Shown here: positions 12,138-22,633 of the stretch, one piece after another
Position numbering within the stretch: the first letter of the stretch is position 1
How the letters are laid out: the number at the start of each line of letters is the position of its first letter
Source: Sialis fuliginosa
Lineage: Eukaryota > Arthropoda > Insecta > Megaloptera > Sialidae
Assembly (NCBI GenBank): GCA_961205875.1
Contig: OY540820.1
Location: 5,270,001 to 5,334,000, forward strand
DNA length: 64,000 bases
Reading direction: 5' to 3'
Notes under the pieces: generated by a model
What the model was told of the DNA's origin: nothing
Seen by the model: the letters and a program-made list of their open reading frames with translations, nothing else
Database searches by the model: none
Translations under genes and position numbers: made by a program

Positions 12138-12200
12138 CAGGGCCGGCGCTAGGGATGGAGTGTGAAAAATGCATATTGCCCCCTTCGCTTCCCATAGTAA
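12138..12200 (+). mobile_element. Isolated hAT-type terminus
   Basis: CAGGGCCGGCGCTAGGG is typical of hAT ends. The partner end was not located. Confidence 0.35.
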
Positions 12201-12352
12201 GATTTAAAAAAATCATATTTATCACAACAATATTAATTTATAAACAAGTTATTTTAAAAATAAAGCTCTACACAAAAAGAATAATATTTAATTGAGGTGA
12301 GAACGGAATTGGTGAAGCCTAATAATTCTAAAAGGTAGGTATTCTAAACAAA

Positions 12353-12842
12353 AAATATCTGCCTTGGGAACCACGGGACTTTCTTATACGTAATTCAAAC
12401 AGTGAATAGTATACGTGATTCTTATTTTATTAAAACATTTCTGACAAACTAACAAGATATAATAAAATGAATAATATAGGTAATATTATTCTCTCCATTA
12501 TATAACAAATAATTTTTTTTAACGTAATAACTGAAAACGAATGTTTACTCTTGTAAATTTTTAAGTTTTCGAATTATTTTTGAAATAAGAAAACAATGTT
12601 TTAGATAAAAAAAAATGTCGAGTATGTTATTATCTATAATTTATTCCCCATACATTTTTTTCCAACATTTATAATTTAGCCAGAAAGAATTTTTTTAAGT
12701 AATTATTTAGATTCACCTACACTTCACTCTCATTGTCAGTATTATGTATAAGAAAGTCCCATGGTACCTATGGCAAACACACACACTGTTCAATCTCTGT
12801 AATACGTATAAGAAAGTCCCGTGACACTCATGGCAGATATTT
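12353..12842. repeat. Inverted-repeat unit with 43-bp arms
   Basis: AAATATCTGCC plus GGGACTTTCTTATACG at 12353-12395 recurs inverted at 12800-12842. A third, diverged copy of the inner part lies at 12735-12775. The spacer is AT-rich and non-coding. No target duplication recognised. Confidence 0.6.
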
Positions 12843-13145
12843 CTCCTCTGTTATGAACCATTTGATTTATAATAAAAAAAAAATTTCAAAAATTCGTTTT
12901 TACGAAAAAATGAATAGAACATAAATTATAAATATTGATATTACCTACAATTTTTAACTTGTCTATTTTCTGTATTTCGCACTTTTTCAGAGTAATTCGA
13001 AAAATTCAAAAATCGACGTAGTTAAACATCCGTATCCGGTTGAAAGATCGTTTTCAAAAATAGAACGTTTTCGTCTCAGACAAAAATTAATATTAAATAT
13101 AAAATTTTATCCTTCTACGATTGCTCGTATTTGACTTACAGCGCT

Positions 13146-13192
13146 TACAGACAGACAGACAGACAGACAGACCGACAGACGGACACACAGAC
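13146..13192 (+). repeat. (GACA)n microsatellite
   Basis: A run of GACA units with slight decay at its 3' side, followed by ACATCATGGCGAAAATAGTC. Such runs occur within several interspersed families here. Confidence 0.8.
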
Positions 13193-13640
13193 ATCATGGC
13201 GAAAATAGTCAGAATGGATTAAGGGAAGGTCAAAATGGATAATTCCATCAAAATCCGGATTTCAAAAAAAATCAGCTTCATTATAATACTTACTTATACC
13301 CATGTATATTTCATATAAGAAAGTAAAATTAAGAAATACTGGTGTTCTGTATAATTTTGTTTATTTTACAAAAGTTGATGTCATATGGTTTTTTTTTATT
13401 AATACTTGACTGCCGATGAAGATTCGTAGTAGACAATGATAGCCATGTTAAAGAACGGGCGTCAATAAGGGCGTTTTTTGGGGCCACGTCAATTAACCTC
13501 ACTTCACATAAACTATATTTTTATAAGATAAATTTCTTCAAAATACACACTAATGCCCAATTTTTTCTATCCATGTTACCATTTTGTTAATGTTGACAGC
13601 TTGGTACATATCTGTTTAATAGCAAATACCTACTAGGCTC

Positions 13641-13902
13641 CAGTGGCGTAGATAGGGGGGGGGGGGGGGATTAAGATGATCAATCACCCCCCATGAGTTT
13701 ATTTAATGAGAAAATTTAAAGAAATTTTTTTAACTTCGTCTAGTATGAAGAAAATAGTACAAGTAAATAGGGAAAATTTGGTAAATTAACTAAATACAGT
13801 TTATATGACCAAAAAAAAAAAAGGTTTTTTTATTTTTTTATTTTTTATTTCGCAGCCATTATTTCATATCCCCCCCATCGCAAAAAGCTATCTACGCCAC
13901 TG
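13641..13902. mobile_element. hAT MITE, 262 bp, perfect 8-bp duplication
   Basis: Ends CAGTGGCGTAGATAG and CTATCTACGCCACTG are exact inverted repeats. The octamer CTAGGCTC is present on both sides (13633-13640, 13903-13910). A G homopolymer follows the left end and C-rich sequence precedes the right end. No coding. Confidence 0.92.
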
Positions 13903-13910
13903 CTAGGCTC

Positions 13911-14630
13911 TGATTAGTCCATTTGAGATTCGCATAACTGGTCCAAATAACAACTTACAGTACCGGCTTAGAGGGAGAGGGTAGAGTTTTTAGATTTAAA
14001 GAACAGCTCTTTTTGATAGAACGAATATATTAATAGTAAATTAACAAAAAAATTATTATTTCGATGAAGACAATGATTACGTTATTTATACAATATTAAA
14101 TTTGTCATATACAAAGATAATTTTTGGTGGTCTTATTCTAAACAAAGTTAAATTAATGGCCCAATAAACGACCGTATTGGCACCCTTCATTTGTTGTTAT
14201 TTTTAGTATTGATTATCAATTTTAGTTCACGAATAGTTTTTTCTACAATATTTTTCAAAAATTTGATACAGGTGTATATTTAGAAATAATATTAACAACA
14301 AAATTGGTAATATAAAATAAAAATGATGTGTATACAATGTGGGTATGTATCTCATACTTGTATTCAAGTAAGAATGTTTCTTAATATGTATAAGAGGTAA
14401 TGAAATCTGTGATGTTTATAATGAATTGATGTATATAAAAACAATTTTATTTATTAGTAAATAATTATTATTGTATGAATGTAATGTCATTATTTCAATA
14501 AAAGAAATTAATTGTTTATTGCCTACATTTTGTTTCATAAATCCAGTTTTATAAAGACTTGCATCCTGATCAAATTCTATAGGTACACCTAACGTTCCAT
14601 ACTATGAACCGAGGAGTAGGGATTCACACT
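13911..14630. other. No feature seen
   Basis: AT-rich; no gene or element end recognised. Confidence 0.4.
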
Positions 14631-14845
14631 AAGCAAGGTACAGTCAAATGCAGAACTGGTCTTCCAGTTTGTATTCATTTTCGCTTATCAAAAGAAGTAG
14701 GCTCCTCCCATTTGATTATTATAATATTTATATCATTTCTCCATGTACCAAACAAAGACAGATATTTTGAAACTCATTTGCTAGATAAAGAAGTACTCTT
14801 CGTTTATAGTATTTATATATATTTGTGTAGTTAAATTATTATACA
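14631..14845 (+). repeat. Family I repeat, copy I1 (first part)
   Basis: Shares long stretches with 27545-27745, for example GTAGGCTCCTCCCATTTG and ACAAAGACAGATATTTTG. The second part of the same family lies at 15845-15960. In the other copy the two parts are only about 80 bp apart, so about 1 kb was inserted here. A 76-codon open frame is not conserved. Confidence 0.65.
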
Positions 14846-15208
14846 TAATCATAGTAAATAAATATAGGTTTTTAAAAGGAACAATTGCGTTAAAGAGTTT
14901 TTATTGTTTTATATGTTTGTTTAACACTTACAGATGATAAAATCACAAAGTGCTACTGAATTCATCATTGCGTTTTTGAGAGGGGAGAGGGGGGGGGGGA
15001 TAAAAATAGTCATTTTTTAATGTTTTAAGTATAACTCGAAAACTAATCAAAAATTGACAATTTTACAAGAATTATTTTTTAAAGAAAGTTGAATTTCCCA
15101 TCAAACTAGAATATTTAAAAAAATTGTAATTTTTATACAAAAAATATTTAAAAAACAAATCAATAAAATATAAAAAAATCACAAATTTTTCAAATTTTTA
15201 CTAAATTA
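14846..15208. other. No feature seen
   Basis: AT-rich with a G homopolymer near 14988. No gene recognised. Confidence 0.4.
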
Positions 15209-15216
15209 CTCATAAC

Positions 15217-15510
15217 TAGAGATTGGAAAAATAGTTTTTCGACTATTGCATAAAAATGCATTTATTGTAATTATTATTACATATGTACCTCCATCGTTTT
15301 CAGAAAACTGGTTTGATTGAACACAATTTGAAATCAATTATTTGCAACTACCTTTCCAATTATTTTTAAACTATTTGCGACACTTTTTACTGCTTCGTTT
15401 GCACTAATTATTATTAAATCGTCAAAAAAACTATTTATCAACTATTTTCCAAAAAAAAATTCAACTAGTAACTATTTCATTGAAAATAACAACTATTTTT
15501 CCAATCTCTA
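15217..15510. mobile_element. hAT MITE, 294 bp, perfect 8-bp duplication
   Basis: Ends TAGAGATTGGAAAAATAG and CTATTTTTCCAATCTCTA are exact inverted repeats. The octamer CTCATAAC is found at 15209-15216 and 15511-15518. The interior repeats forms of AACTATTT in both directions. A remnant of the same end lies at about 45569-45600. No coding. Confidence 0.92.
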
Positions 15511-15654
15511 CTCATAACTTAAATGCTTTAGAGAAAAAAAAGTAGAGGCCACGCCCGTCAAAATGGCTAGTCGAAAAAGTTTTTTCGATTAAAATTGACT
15601 GATTGTGAGATATAGCCATTCAAAATCTACCATTTATTGTCATTTTTTACCGCT

Positions 15655-15765
15655 TTTGTTCTCATTGTCCGAAAAATCTTTTTTCTGTGGACCTAAAAAC
15701 GTGAAATTTCAGGGATGTCTTTATTTTATGACGTTAGCACCCACTAAGAAAGGATTTAAAAAGGT
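15655..15765 (+). repeat. Family J fragment
   Basis: Shares GGACCTAAAAACGTGAAATT and GTTAGCACCCACTAAGAAAG with 24070-24130. Non-coding. Confidence 0.55.
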
Positions 15766-15844
15766 TTAAAAAGTTTTTGAAATGGACGTATATTTATTGT
15801 ATATATGTATATTGTTTTTATTTAAAATGTTATAACTACATAAG

Positions 15845-15960
15845 CTCCGCTCTAGAAAAAGATAACCGATGATGTTTGTCTTTAAAGGAATCTGTTGTAA
15901 ACGATTATGGTCTTTAAGGTGGCAGACGAGTTCTGCAGGTGATTGTACCTTGCCCAACCG
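15845..15960 (+). repeat. Family I repeat, copy I1 (second part)
   Basis: Matches 27825-27928, sharing GAAAAAGATAACCGATG and CAGACGAGTTCTGCAGG. An open frame (15869-16066) runs across it and beyond, ending near a possible donor (AAGGTAGGTC). Because its start is repeat-derived, I do not call an exon. Confidence 0.6.
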
Positions 15961-16167
15961 GGTTCACAGTATGGTACGTCTTACTGTATTTTACAATGGA
16001 GTTCCAATGAAGGTAGGTCAAAAAAATTTAATTTATTCATTATTCTATCTTGAAAATGATACCTAATATAAATATAAAAAAAAATATTATTTGTGTAGCT
16101 CTTATTTGGTTATATCTACATCGTATTTCTTCAGCTTAACGTTATTTTTTAGTTACTAATAGTAATA

Positions 16168-16236
16168 TTGAATCTTGGCTTACACCCAGAAACCAAGATG
16201 CATATCAAGATCACCGCAGAAGCCTCAAGACTTGTA
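16168..16236 (-). repeat. Family D fragment, copy D2
   Basis: Contains GGCTTACACCCAGAAACC, AAGATCACCGCAGAAGCC and TCAAGACTTG, the half of family D away from the GAAA motif. It is cut off before that motif. Confidence 0.6.
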
Positions 16237-16990
16237 TAATAGTATAATTATTAATAATTAATTTTTAAGCGGTCATCTATATTTTCTAAATCTAAAGTTA
16301 TAGACAATATCGTTGTTTTTTTTTTAAATTAAAGTTTATAAGATAATGCAAGTTCGGATGAGACGAGAACGAGACGATATAGCTTGAATTTTAACGAATC
16401 TCGTCGAGAGTGTCCTTCCTCCTTAGATCCTAGATACGGGGGTCAATAAGCTAATTGTTTAATATGTTGTCTTAAGGCTTTCACGGCCGGCGTTATTAGT
16501 TAAAATATTTAAAATTTCCGGGTTGTTATGCCGTGGTCGAAGAGTCGTTTAACTAAATTGTTTAATATGCTTCCCTTATTAAAAATATCAGACTATTGAG
16601 ACACACTGTATATTTACAGTGAACTATTTGTACATTAGCTGTAAATAAATAAATAATGGAACAGATTGCTTGAGAATTAACGGGGACGGGTAAAAAGGTC
16701 AGGGAAACTACATATATTTGGGCACTGAAAAACGTAATAAAAAGTCGGATTCTGTTAATATTTGTACTCCTTCACCTCTCCCTCCCACGAATTTGATGTA
16801 TGCTTTTGTATAAATTGAAAGTTGGCAACTGTATATATTCCTGAGCAAGAATTTCTGCTTTCAAATGGTAAATATAAATTTAGATAGGTATTTACTTAAT
16901 TTGATTTATTTCATAATAAAGTCTAGTGGATAATAATTCAATATTAGATAATAATATGTTATCATTGAAATATTAATAAAAAAACGATAT
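16237..16990. other. No gene seen
   Basis: AT-rich. GAGACGAGAACGAGACG and AATCTCGTCGAGAG near 16360-16420 resemble the stretch at about 47680-47790, a weak shared repeat. Nothing else recognised. Confidence 0.35.
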
Positions 16991-16991
16991 A

Positions 16992-17352
16992 AGGTATTGG
17001 CACCAGTCTTGGATATGATCCCAGTAATGGCTATTTTTAAATTAAATGTACTGAATTAGAAATATTTGTTGATATTTGATTACTACAATTTCTGAATATT
17101 AATCTATATAGATGTAACTGTCTTATAGCGTGATTTGATGACAATCGGCCAATAGGTGTCAAAATGGTGGACATTTAAACTAATTATTAGTATAATTTAT
17201 TTATTAATTATTATATTATCATAGCAACTACTTTACATTGTTTCAAATTTGACGATTCTTTCTTTTATATCTTTTGTATCGTATTTCTTATCATTTTGTA
17301 ATCATTAACAAGTGTCCATCACTGCGTGCTCATTAGTAGTTTTACTTTATTC
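16992..17352 (+). mobile_element. Family B MITE, truncated copy B1
   Basis: Starts AGGTATTGGCACCAGTC after TA and follows the family through GATTTGATGACAATCGG and GCTCATTAGTAG. It then stops where a hairpin and family C sequence begin. The second terminal repeat is absent. Confidence 0.75.
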
Positions 17353-17366
17353 AGTACATTTTTAAA

Positions 17367-17885
17367 TACATACAAGTCAAATAAAATGTTTAAATTGAAC
17401 AAATACACCTTGAACATTTTTTTAAAAGCTAACAAAAACATCCTGTTATGGCAAAAAATAACATTGAACTTTTTTTTTCTGTTTTTTTTTTTTGCAATAC
17501 CAGGTTGTTTTTGTTGGCTTTTTAAAAAAAATTGAAGGTGTATTTGTTCAATTTAAACATTTTGTTTGACTTGTGTGTATATCAAAATGTCAATTTTCAA
17601 ACGTCATTATTCCGAAAACCGCTGATTTTAGAGATATGGTATGTTGTACAACAAGTATTCAGAATACACCATACAATTCAAAAATGGCATAATATATAGG
17701 GTGTTCCATTTAAAAAAATCAATGATGACTGTATATGTTCTTCTTGATACACCCTATATACAATTTTCTTATGTCAAAAAATCCGCAACTAAAAATACTA
17801 ATCGACGTGTCCGAGCGTTTTTGCACAAAATAATTACCTGAATTTTAAACGAATTTGTTCCTTTCATCATGAACGCACTGTATAA
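17367..17885 (+). repeat. Hairpin and family C repeat, copy C1
   Basis: Bases 17367-17441 are the inverse of 17506-17576 (shared CAAATACACCTTGAAC and AAATGTTTAAATTGAAC), giving a ~70-bp stem. From about 17490 the sequence matches 27150-27537, sharing TTTTAGAGATATGGTATG-type text and CCGAGCGTTTTTGCAC. It ends ATGAACGCACTGTA. Open frames here have no recognisable product. Confidence 0.7.
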
Positions 17886-18440
17886 AAATCAATATTGTGA
17901 AAATAGCACAATTAACAAATGCATTTAAAAGTTATCAAATAAATAAATATTCGAGAATTGAAACAAAGAGAATTTTAATTTAGACATTAACTTTTATACA
18001 AGCGATGCAAACAATATCAGTGACTATATTCTCCATCAGCTTTATTAAATGAGTATTCGAGTGGACTAAAAATCGCACGAGCTTTTCCCCTAGTATCGTT
18101 ATTTTTTACAGTTAAACAGCGATTTGTGCAAACGGTGCGGTGACAAAGGGGAGGGAGTGATTTACTGTTATGCCAACTGGATCAAAATAATTAAATTTTA
18201 GTTAGTCAATTTTAACACTTGTATAAATTTCAGTAAATATTTGTTTCGATAAATTATTTTTATATTAAAATAATAGCTTATCCAAATAAAACAGTATTTT
18301 TTAATATTTATAATAAAATACATATAATGCATAAATAAATAAAATGCTCACCCATGAAATGAAACTTTTTTTGTTTTCATTAACAATGCAAATTAAATAA
18401 ATAAAACTAAATGTATTAAATTAATAATTAAACGTATTAT
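17886..18440. other. No feature seen
   Basis: AT-rich; no gene or element recognised. Confidence 0.4.
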
Positions 18441-18840
18441 TTCAATGCAGATTCTTGAACTAGGGTCCGCTGAACTTTTACCAGGGGTTCGTGAAACATA
18501 TTTGGATAAATCCAAATACCTACTATTACATTTCTATTTACCAATGATTAATTAGTATCTAACGACCTTCTTTGTTTTTATGTCAGGAGGGGATCCCTAG
18601 ACCATATAAGTTTACGAACCGCTGTTTTAATGCATAAACACGTAGCCGATTTACTATCTCAACTTTATATTATTTTAATATTATATTATTTTAAAGCAGG
18701 CTTTTGGGAGGGACTACTTGATAAGAATACATGTACACACAATGTAGTGTTACTTTTGATACTTTATTCCGAGATCCCGGGACCCCAGGATCTTTAAATC
18801 CCGGGATAAATGACACAGAAATCCCGAGATGTAACATAAA
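18441..18840. mobile_element. Decayed hAT-like fragments
   Basis: The minus strand near 18603-18625 reads CAGCGGTTCGTAAACTTA, and the plus strand near 18462 reads CTAGGGTCCGCTGAAC. Both are hAT-like ends, but no matching duplication was found. Another fragment at 18762-18835 repeats ATCCCGGGA. Non-coding. Confidence 0.35.
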
Positions 18841-19853
18841 CAACATTTTCCATTGAAGAATGTTAAACAAACTCAAGAAAAAATCTTTCTAAATTCAAAA
18901 AATTCTATACCAATTTAATAAGGTGGTGGCACCAGTCTTGGCAAGGACCTCAGTAATGACACATTTTTAATTAAATGTACTGAATTAGAAATATGTGTTG
19001 ATATTTGATTACTACCATTTCTGAATATTAATCTATATACATACATTTACTGTCTTACAGCGTGATTTGATGACAATCGGCCAATATGTGTAAAAATGGT
19101 GGACATTTAAACTAATTATTTGTATAATTTATTTATTAATTATTATATTATCATAGCAACTGCTTTACATTGTTTCAAATTTGGCGATTCTTTCTATATT
19201 TGCGAACTTTGGTAATTAAATTGATTAAATAAAGAGTTAGTTGTTTTATAAGTAACATCCTTAATCCTTAATATATATAAAGCTCAACGTCTCTCTGTCT
19301 GTCTGTCCGTTAGTTACCTTATCACTCGAGAACCACTTATCCGATTTACGTGTTTTTTTTTAATTCATAGGTACGTTCTCTGTCCAGGTTATAGGCTATA
19401 TTTTTTTACGTTAGGTAGCATAACAACTAAGCAGAGACGATAATAGTAAATCAAAATCGTCGGCGCGCCCGTTTGTAATACGCTGCCTAAACCGTTCAAT
19501 ATAGAACAAAATAATGTATTAAAGAATTGTGTAGAATCAAAAGTTCTACAATAAAGTCCGCGACACCATATATCTAACTTTTATATTTAAGCCACAATGA
19601 CTGCTTTTATGTTACAAAGAAAACATAAAATATTTGGGTTCTGTTTACATGGACTTATGACCTGCAAAACATTAATCCTTATCAAAATAAATGATTTCAT
19701 CGTCATAAGTACTTAATGTAGATATAATTTGCCATTTACAGCATCCAATTTGGTCGTATAGTTTAAAAAATATCGAAATATATGTACATATTGGAACATA
19801 TTATTCGCATGATTGTGACCGTGCGCGGGGAGCGGCGAGGGAATGTGCCAACA

Positions 19854-19858
19854 CGCTG
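19854..19858. repeat. Transib target-site duplication, left
   Basis: CGCTG, identical to 22671-22675. Five-base GC-rich duplications are characteristic of Transib insertion. Confidence 0.93.
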
Positions 19859-19896
19859 CACAGTGTGCGATTTTGAAAATCTAGCGGGACAAAATT
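19859..19896 (+). repeat. Transib left terminal inverted repeat, RSS-like
   Basis: Heptamer CACAGTG (19859-19865), 23 bp (19866-19888), then ACAAAAT from 19889. This matches the spacing of a 23-type recombination signal, whose known nonamer begins ACAAAA. The repeat matches the right end at about 33 of 37 positions. Confidence 0.9.
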
Positions 19897-19987
19897 ATTA
19901 AAACAAACAATTCGATTAAATTTCATTATGTATATATTTGTAAATAAAAATAGATTATAAAAATATATAATTTACATAATTTCTGTA

Positions 19988-19993
19988 TTTATT
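19988..19993 (-). promoter_or_regulatory. Possible polyadenylation signal for the transposase
   Basis: The minus strand reads AATAAA just 4 bp past the TGA stop. Position and match are right for a polyadenylation signal, but such hexamers are frequent in this AT-rich DNA. Confidence 0.4.
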
Positions 19994-19997
19994 TATA

Positions 19998-21380
19998 TCA
20001 ATTATATTCACTGTCAGTTGTATCATCTGAATCACTAGTATTATGATCACTATCATTTTGTTGCTGTCCTTCTGTTATTACTCTAATATTTGGTGGCTGT
20101 ATTAATTTCAAAACAGCCGGATCAATTGGTAATGCTTTTGTCTTCTCGACTTTCTTCAAAGACGTTATAACAGGGTCGGAGCTTATCAGCAAATTGTGCA
20201 GAATGTCCGTATTTGTCAACTTTCTTGACACTTTTCGTGAATATTCGAGCCGGAATTTTCTAAATTCTTTATGTCGAGACTCCTGCGCTTCTTCAGACAT
20301 TTGTCCAATAGGAAGAAGAAAGTTTTGTATTACTTCTGGCCCATGTAGCAATATCTTATGAAGAGTAACGGGCATTGGGTACCAGTGGTACAATGATATG
20401 TATAAATCTGCGGTTTCGTCACAATATGATTTAAATGTATCTATGTTAATCTCATATCCTGATGTCAATGTCCGTAGTATAACGTAAAACCTTTCAATAA
20501 GAATTTTATTTACACCTGTTATTTCAGCAGTTATTGTAGGGTTCTTAAAAAATTTCCTTGCACTATTCCCATCATTGGTGTTTCCACCTCCTTGTTTGAG
20601 CGTGTCTAATAATAAGCCTGTTTTTGACCTAAACTGGTCTATTATGTGTTTTTTTCTGGCCGCAACGCTTTCTTTTTCTTCTGCCGTGCGACATTGCCAT
20701 TTCTGCACGTTTAACCGATAGGATATGTGTAAAATACACTCCATTAATCTTATCTGGGCATGCAGTGTAGATAAGCCCCAAGAAAAGTTCTCAGCATCGC
20801 TTTTTCGTTTTCTTATAAGTTCTAAGTTATTCATGTCTTTAGGAGTCGCTTGACAAATATAACATTTTTGAGTGGCCTTATTGGATGCCAAAATGTTGCA
20901 AACTTTGCCATCGACCATGGTTTCTTCAAATATGTGAGCTACTTCGATCACAGTACCGTTAAACTCAACAATTGTCGGTGAAATTGTTGCAATTTGATCA
21001 CGGACACTTTTAAATTCTTCTAATACTAGCTGCTCAGTCTCCTTTGCAAATATAAATTTAATAGGCCTGCAATATGACGTCGATGACGGTCGGGGGTTCT
21101 GCCATAATATAACCCTGTTATTTATTTCATTGAACCCGAATATTTGTAAAGGCACTAATGATGTTGTCAAAACATTTGCGTCTTCAAAATTCTCAGTGTC
21201 GGCTTGTTGTTTGTAACGACTTTGTCCACCACTACCATCACACCCCCATTTAAAAATTATTGTTATGTTTCTTATTTTTAATACTCCATCAACAATAATT
21301 CTATCCAAAACTTCATTTTGAACTAAACTTAGTCTTTTTATAGTCAAGTCAACAATTGACTGTAACTTTACTTCAGCCAT
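19998..21380 (-). CDS. Transib transposase, RAG1-like catalytic core
   Basis: C-terminal 460 codons of a Transib transposase, which cuts at the CACAGTG ends and inserts the element into new DNA in the nucleus. Landmarks (residue numbers in this segment): first catalytic Asp D48 in KWGCDGSGGQSRYKQ; NPRPSSTSYCRPIKF (95-109); second Asp D157 in MVDGKVCN; zinc ligands C173 and C176 (CYIC); RSDAEN-like KSDAENF; H341 and H346 in TLHKILLHGPEVI; catalytic Glu within SEEAQESRHKEFRKFR (362-377). These align with RAG1 D600, D708, C727/C730, H937/H942 and E962. The last 20 residues are Ser/Asp-rich. One in-frame TAA separates this segment from the N-terminal part, two codons upstream of its first Met. 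It is expressed only if that stop is bypassed or is an error, or if translation restarts here. Confidence 0.93.
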   Translation of the reverse strand: MAEVKLQSIVDLTIKRLSLVQNEVLDRIIVDGVLKIRNITIIFKWGCDGSGGQSRYKQQADTENFEDANVLTTSLVPLQIFGFNEINNRVILWQNPRPSSTSYCRPIKFIFAKETEQLVLEEFKSVRDQIATISPTIVEFNGTVIEVAHIFEETMVDGKVCNILASNKATQKCYICQATPKDMNNLELIRKRKSDAENFSWGLSTLHAQIRLMECILHISYRLNVQKWQCRTAEEKESVAARKKHIIDQFRSKTGLLLDTLKQGGGNTNDGNSARKFFKNPTITAEITGVNKILIERFYVILRTLTSGYEINIDTFKSYCDETADLYISLYHWYPMPVTLHKILLHGPEVIQNFLLPIGQMSEEAQESRHKEFRKFRLEYSRKVSRKLTNTDILHNLLISSDPVITSLKKVEKTKALPIDPAVLKLIQPPNIRVITEGQQQNDSDHNTSDSDDTTDSEYN

Positions 21381-21383
21381 TGA

Positions 21384-22126
21384 TTAATTGATTATACAAT
21401 CTTCATTGGGTGGATAACATAATGTTTTGGCATTTTTTATTTGTTCATAGGCTGGGTAAATATTAAGCCCTTTTGCTTTGGCTGATTTTCTTATAATATT
21501 GTATCTTCGCTGGCTCAATTTCGCTCCATGTATTAAGGCCAATGCTTCTTCAGGCGAATACTTTGGTATATTTCTTTGTTTATCTGCTTTTTGAACAGCT
21601 TTTTTTATTTTGGTCGCTCTTTTCGGACTCGAAACTAATTTCCCGAGCATAGAAGCAGCATTCCTTTTACCTGACTGCCTTAGCTTTATATTGGTTGCAT
21701 GAGTCAACTCGGTTAAAGTACTTCCCGTAACTAAAGATTTAACCTTCCTCGATTTCGATTTTAATCCACTTAAATCGAAGTCTTTTTTTGGTCGACCAGG
21801 TTTTCGCACACTTTGTGATCCACTTGTAGTCGGTATATCAATATTTTGTATAGATATACTGGTATTCAACCATTCCTCGTGCTTATTTAAAAAGTCTTTC
21901 TTACTGCGATGACACGATCGCCACCTTTTATTGAAATTCGTCATAAATGAGTGAATGACACGATTCAGTTCTTGAAGCATTGGCTGAGAACAGTGCTGAA
22001 GATTGAATTTGGCTCTAACATAATCCAGAATTATATTTTCAGGCTTTGCTTCAGACGTTTGAGAGTTATCATCATCATTTTTCAATTTTTCAAATAGTTC
22101 TCTTTTTGTCAAAGTTAGTATCGCAC
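21384..22126 (-). CDS. Transib transposase, N-terminal part (exon 2)
   Basis: Exon 2 segment of the same gene, opening at GAILTLTKRELFEKL and ending CYPPNEDCIIN before a TAA at 21384-21386. In the spliced protein it covers residues 7-253. An AT-hook-like RKPGRPKK sits near residues 114-121, and the stretch LSQRRYNIIRKSAKAKG followed by IYPAYEQIKNAK and CYPP matches the block preceding the core in Transib and RAG1. The reading frame continues unbroken into the catalytic core at 21380, so the TAA replaces one sense codon. The open frame also extends upstream to 22259, but that part is hydrophobic and lies in the predicted intron, so I start at the splice acceptor. Confidence 0.85.
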
Positions 22127-22380
22127 CTGTTAAAAAATAAATAGTTTGAAAAACTGCAAATATCTGCACGAAAACATTAATCCTACTTCTTCTATATAAT
22201 ATTTTGAATGAAATAAGTACAAAATCAGAGCATACAAAGGCATACAAAATTTTTGGCAATCAAAGAAAATCAATATTTTAAAAATAAAAACTTACTATTT
22301 TCTTATTGAAATTAATCGAAAATTTATACAAAATAATGAACTCAAGCATATTATATCGTATTAATAAATAAACTACATAC
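22127..22380 (-). other. Predicted intron of the Transib gene
   Basis: On the minus strand it begins GTATGTAG (22380 downward) and ends TTTTTTAACAG (to 22127), a standard GT-AG intron of 254 bp. Removing it joins the exon 1 G to GTGCG in frame. Confidence 0.75.
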
Positions 22381-22399
22381 CTTGTTGGGAAATATCCAT
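22381..22399 (-). CDS. Transib transposase exon 1 (start)
   Basis: ATG at 22399-22397 gives M-D-I-S-Q-Q and the first base of a Gly codon completed by exon 2. The donor follows immediately. With exons joined and the TAA counted as one codon, the gene is about 715 codons, the expected size for the family. A very short first coding exon is unusual but frame and splice signals agree. Confidence 0.7.
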
Positions 22400-22633
22400 T
22401 GCACAAAAACTGATCACAAATGTTTATTTTCACAATAACGTCCTTTTCAACCGAGCGTGTAGATACTACTGACCATACCTTTTGAACAGAACAGGTATAA
22501 ACCGGTAATTGTAAAGCGTCTGGCTTAAAAAGCCTGGCGCCTATTATTATTATACTTGGTAAATGTTTTGTCTAGTTCATTATCTTCGATTCTAAGATAT
22601 TATAAGTTAAATTTAAGATAGTTTTTTTTTTAT

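Noticed and set aside
15869..16066. Possible exon ending at AAGGTAGGTC
   Set aside because: Its first half is family I repeat sequence, present also at 27825-27928, where no matching frame or donor continues.
22127..22259. Upstream extension of the Transib N-terminal frame
   Set aside because: Hydrophobic, AT-driven, and replaced by a well-placed GT-AG intron with an in-frame short first exon.
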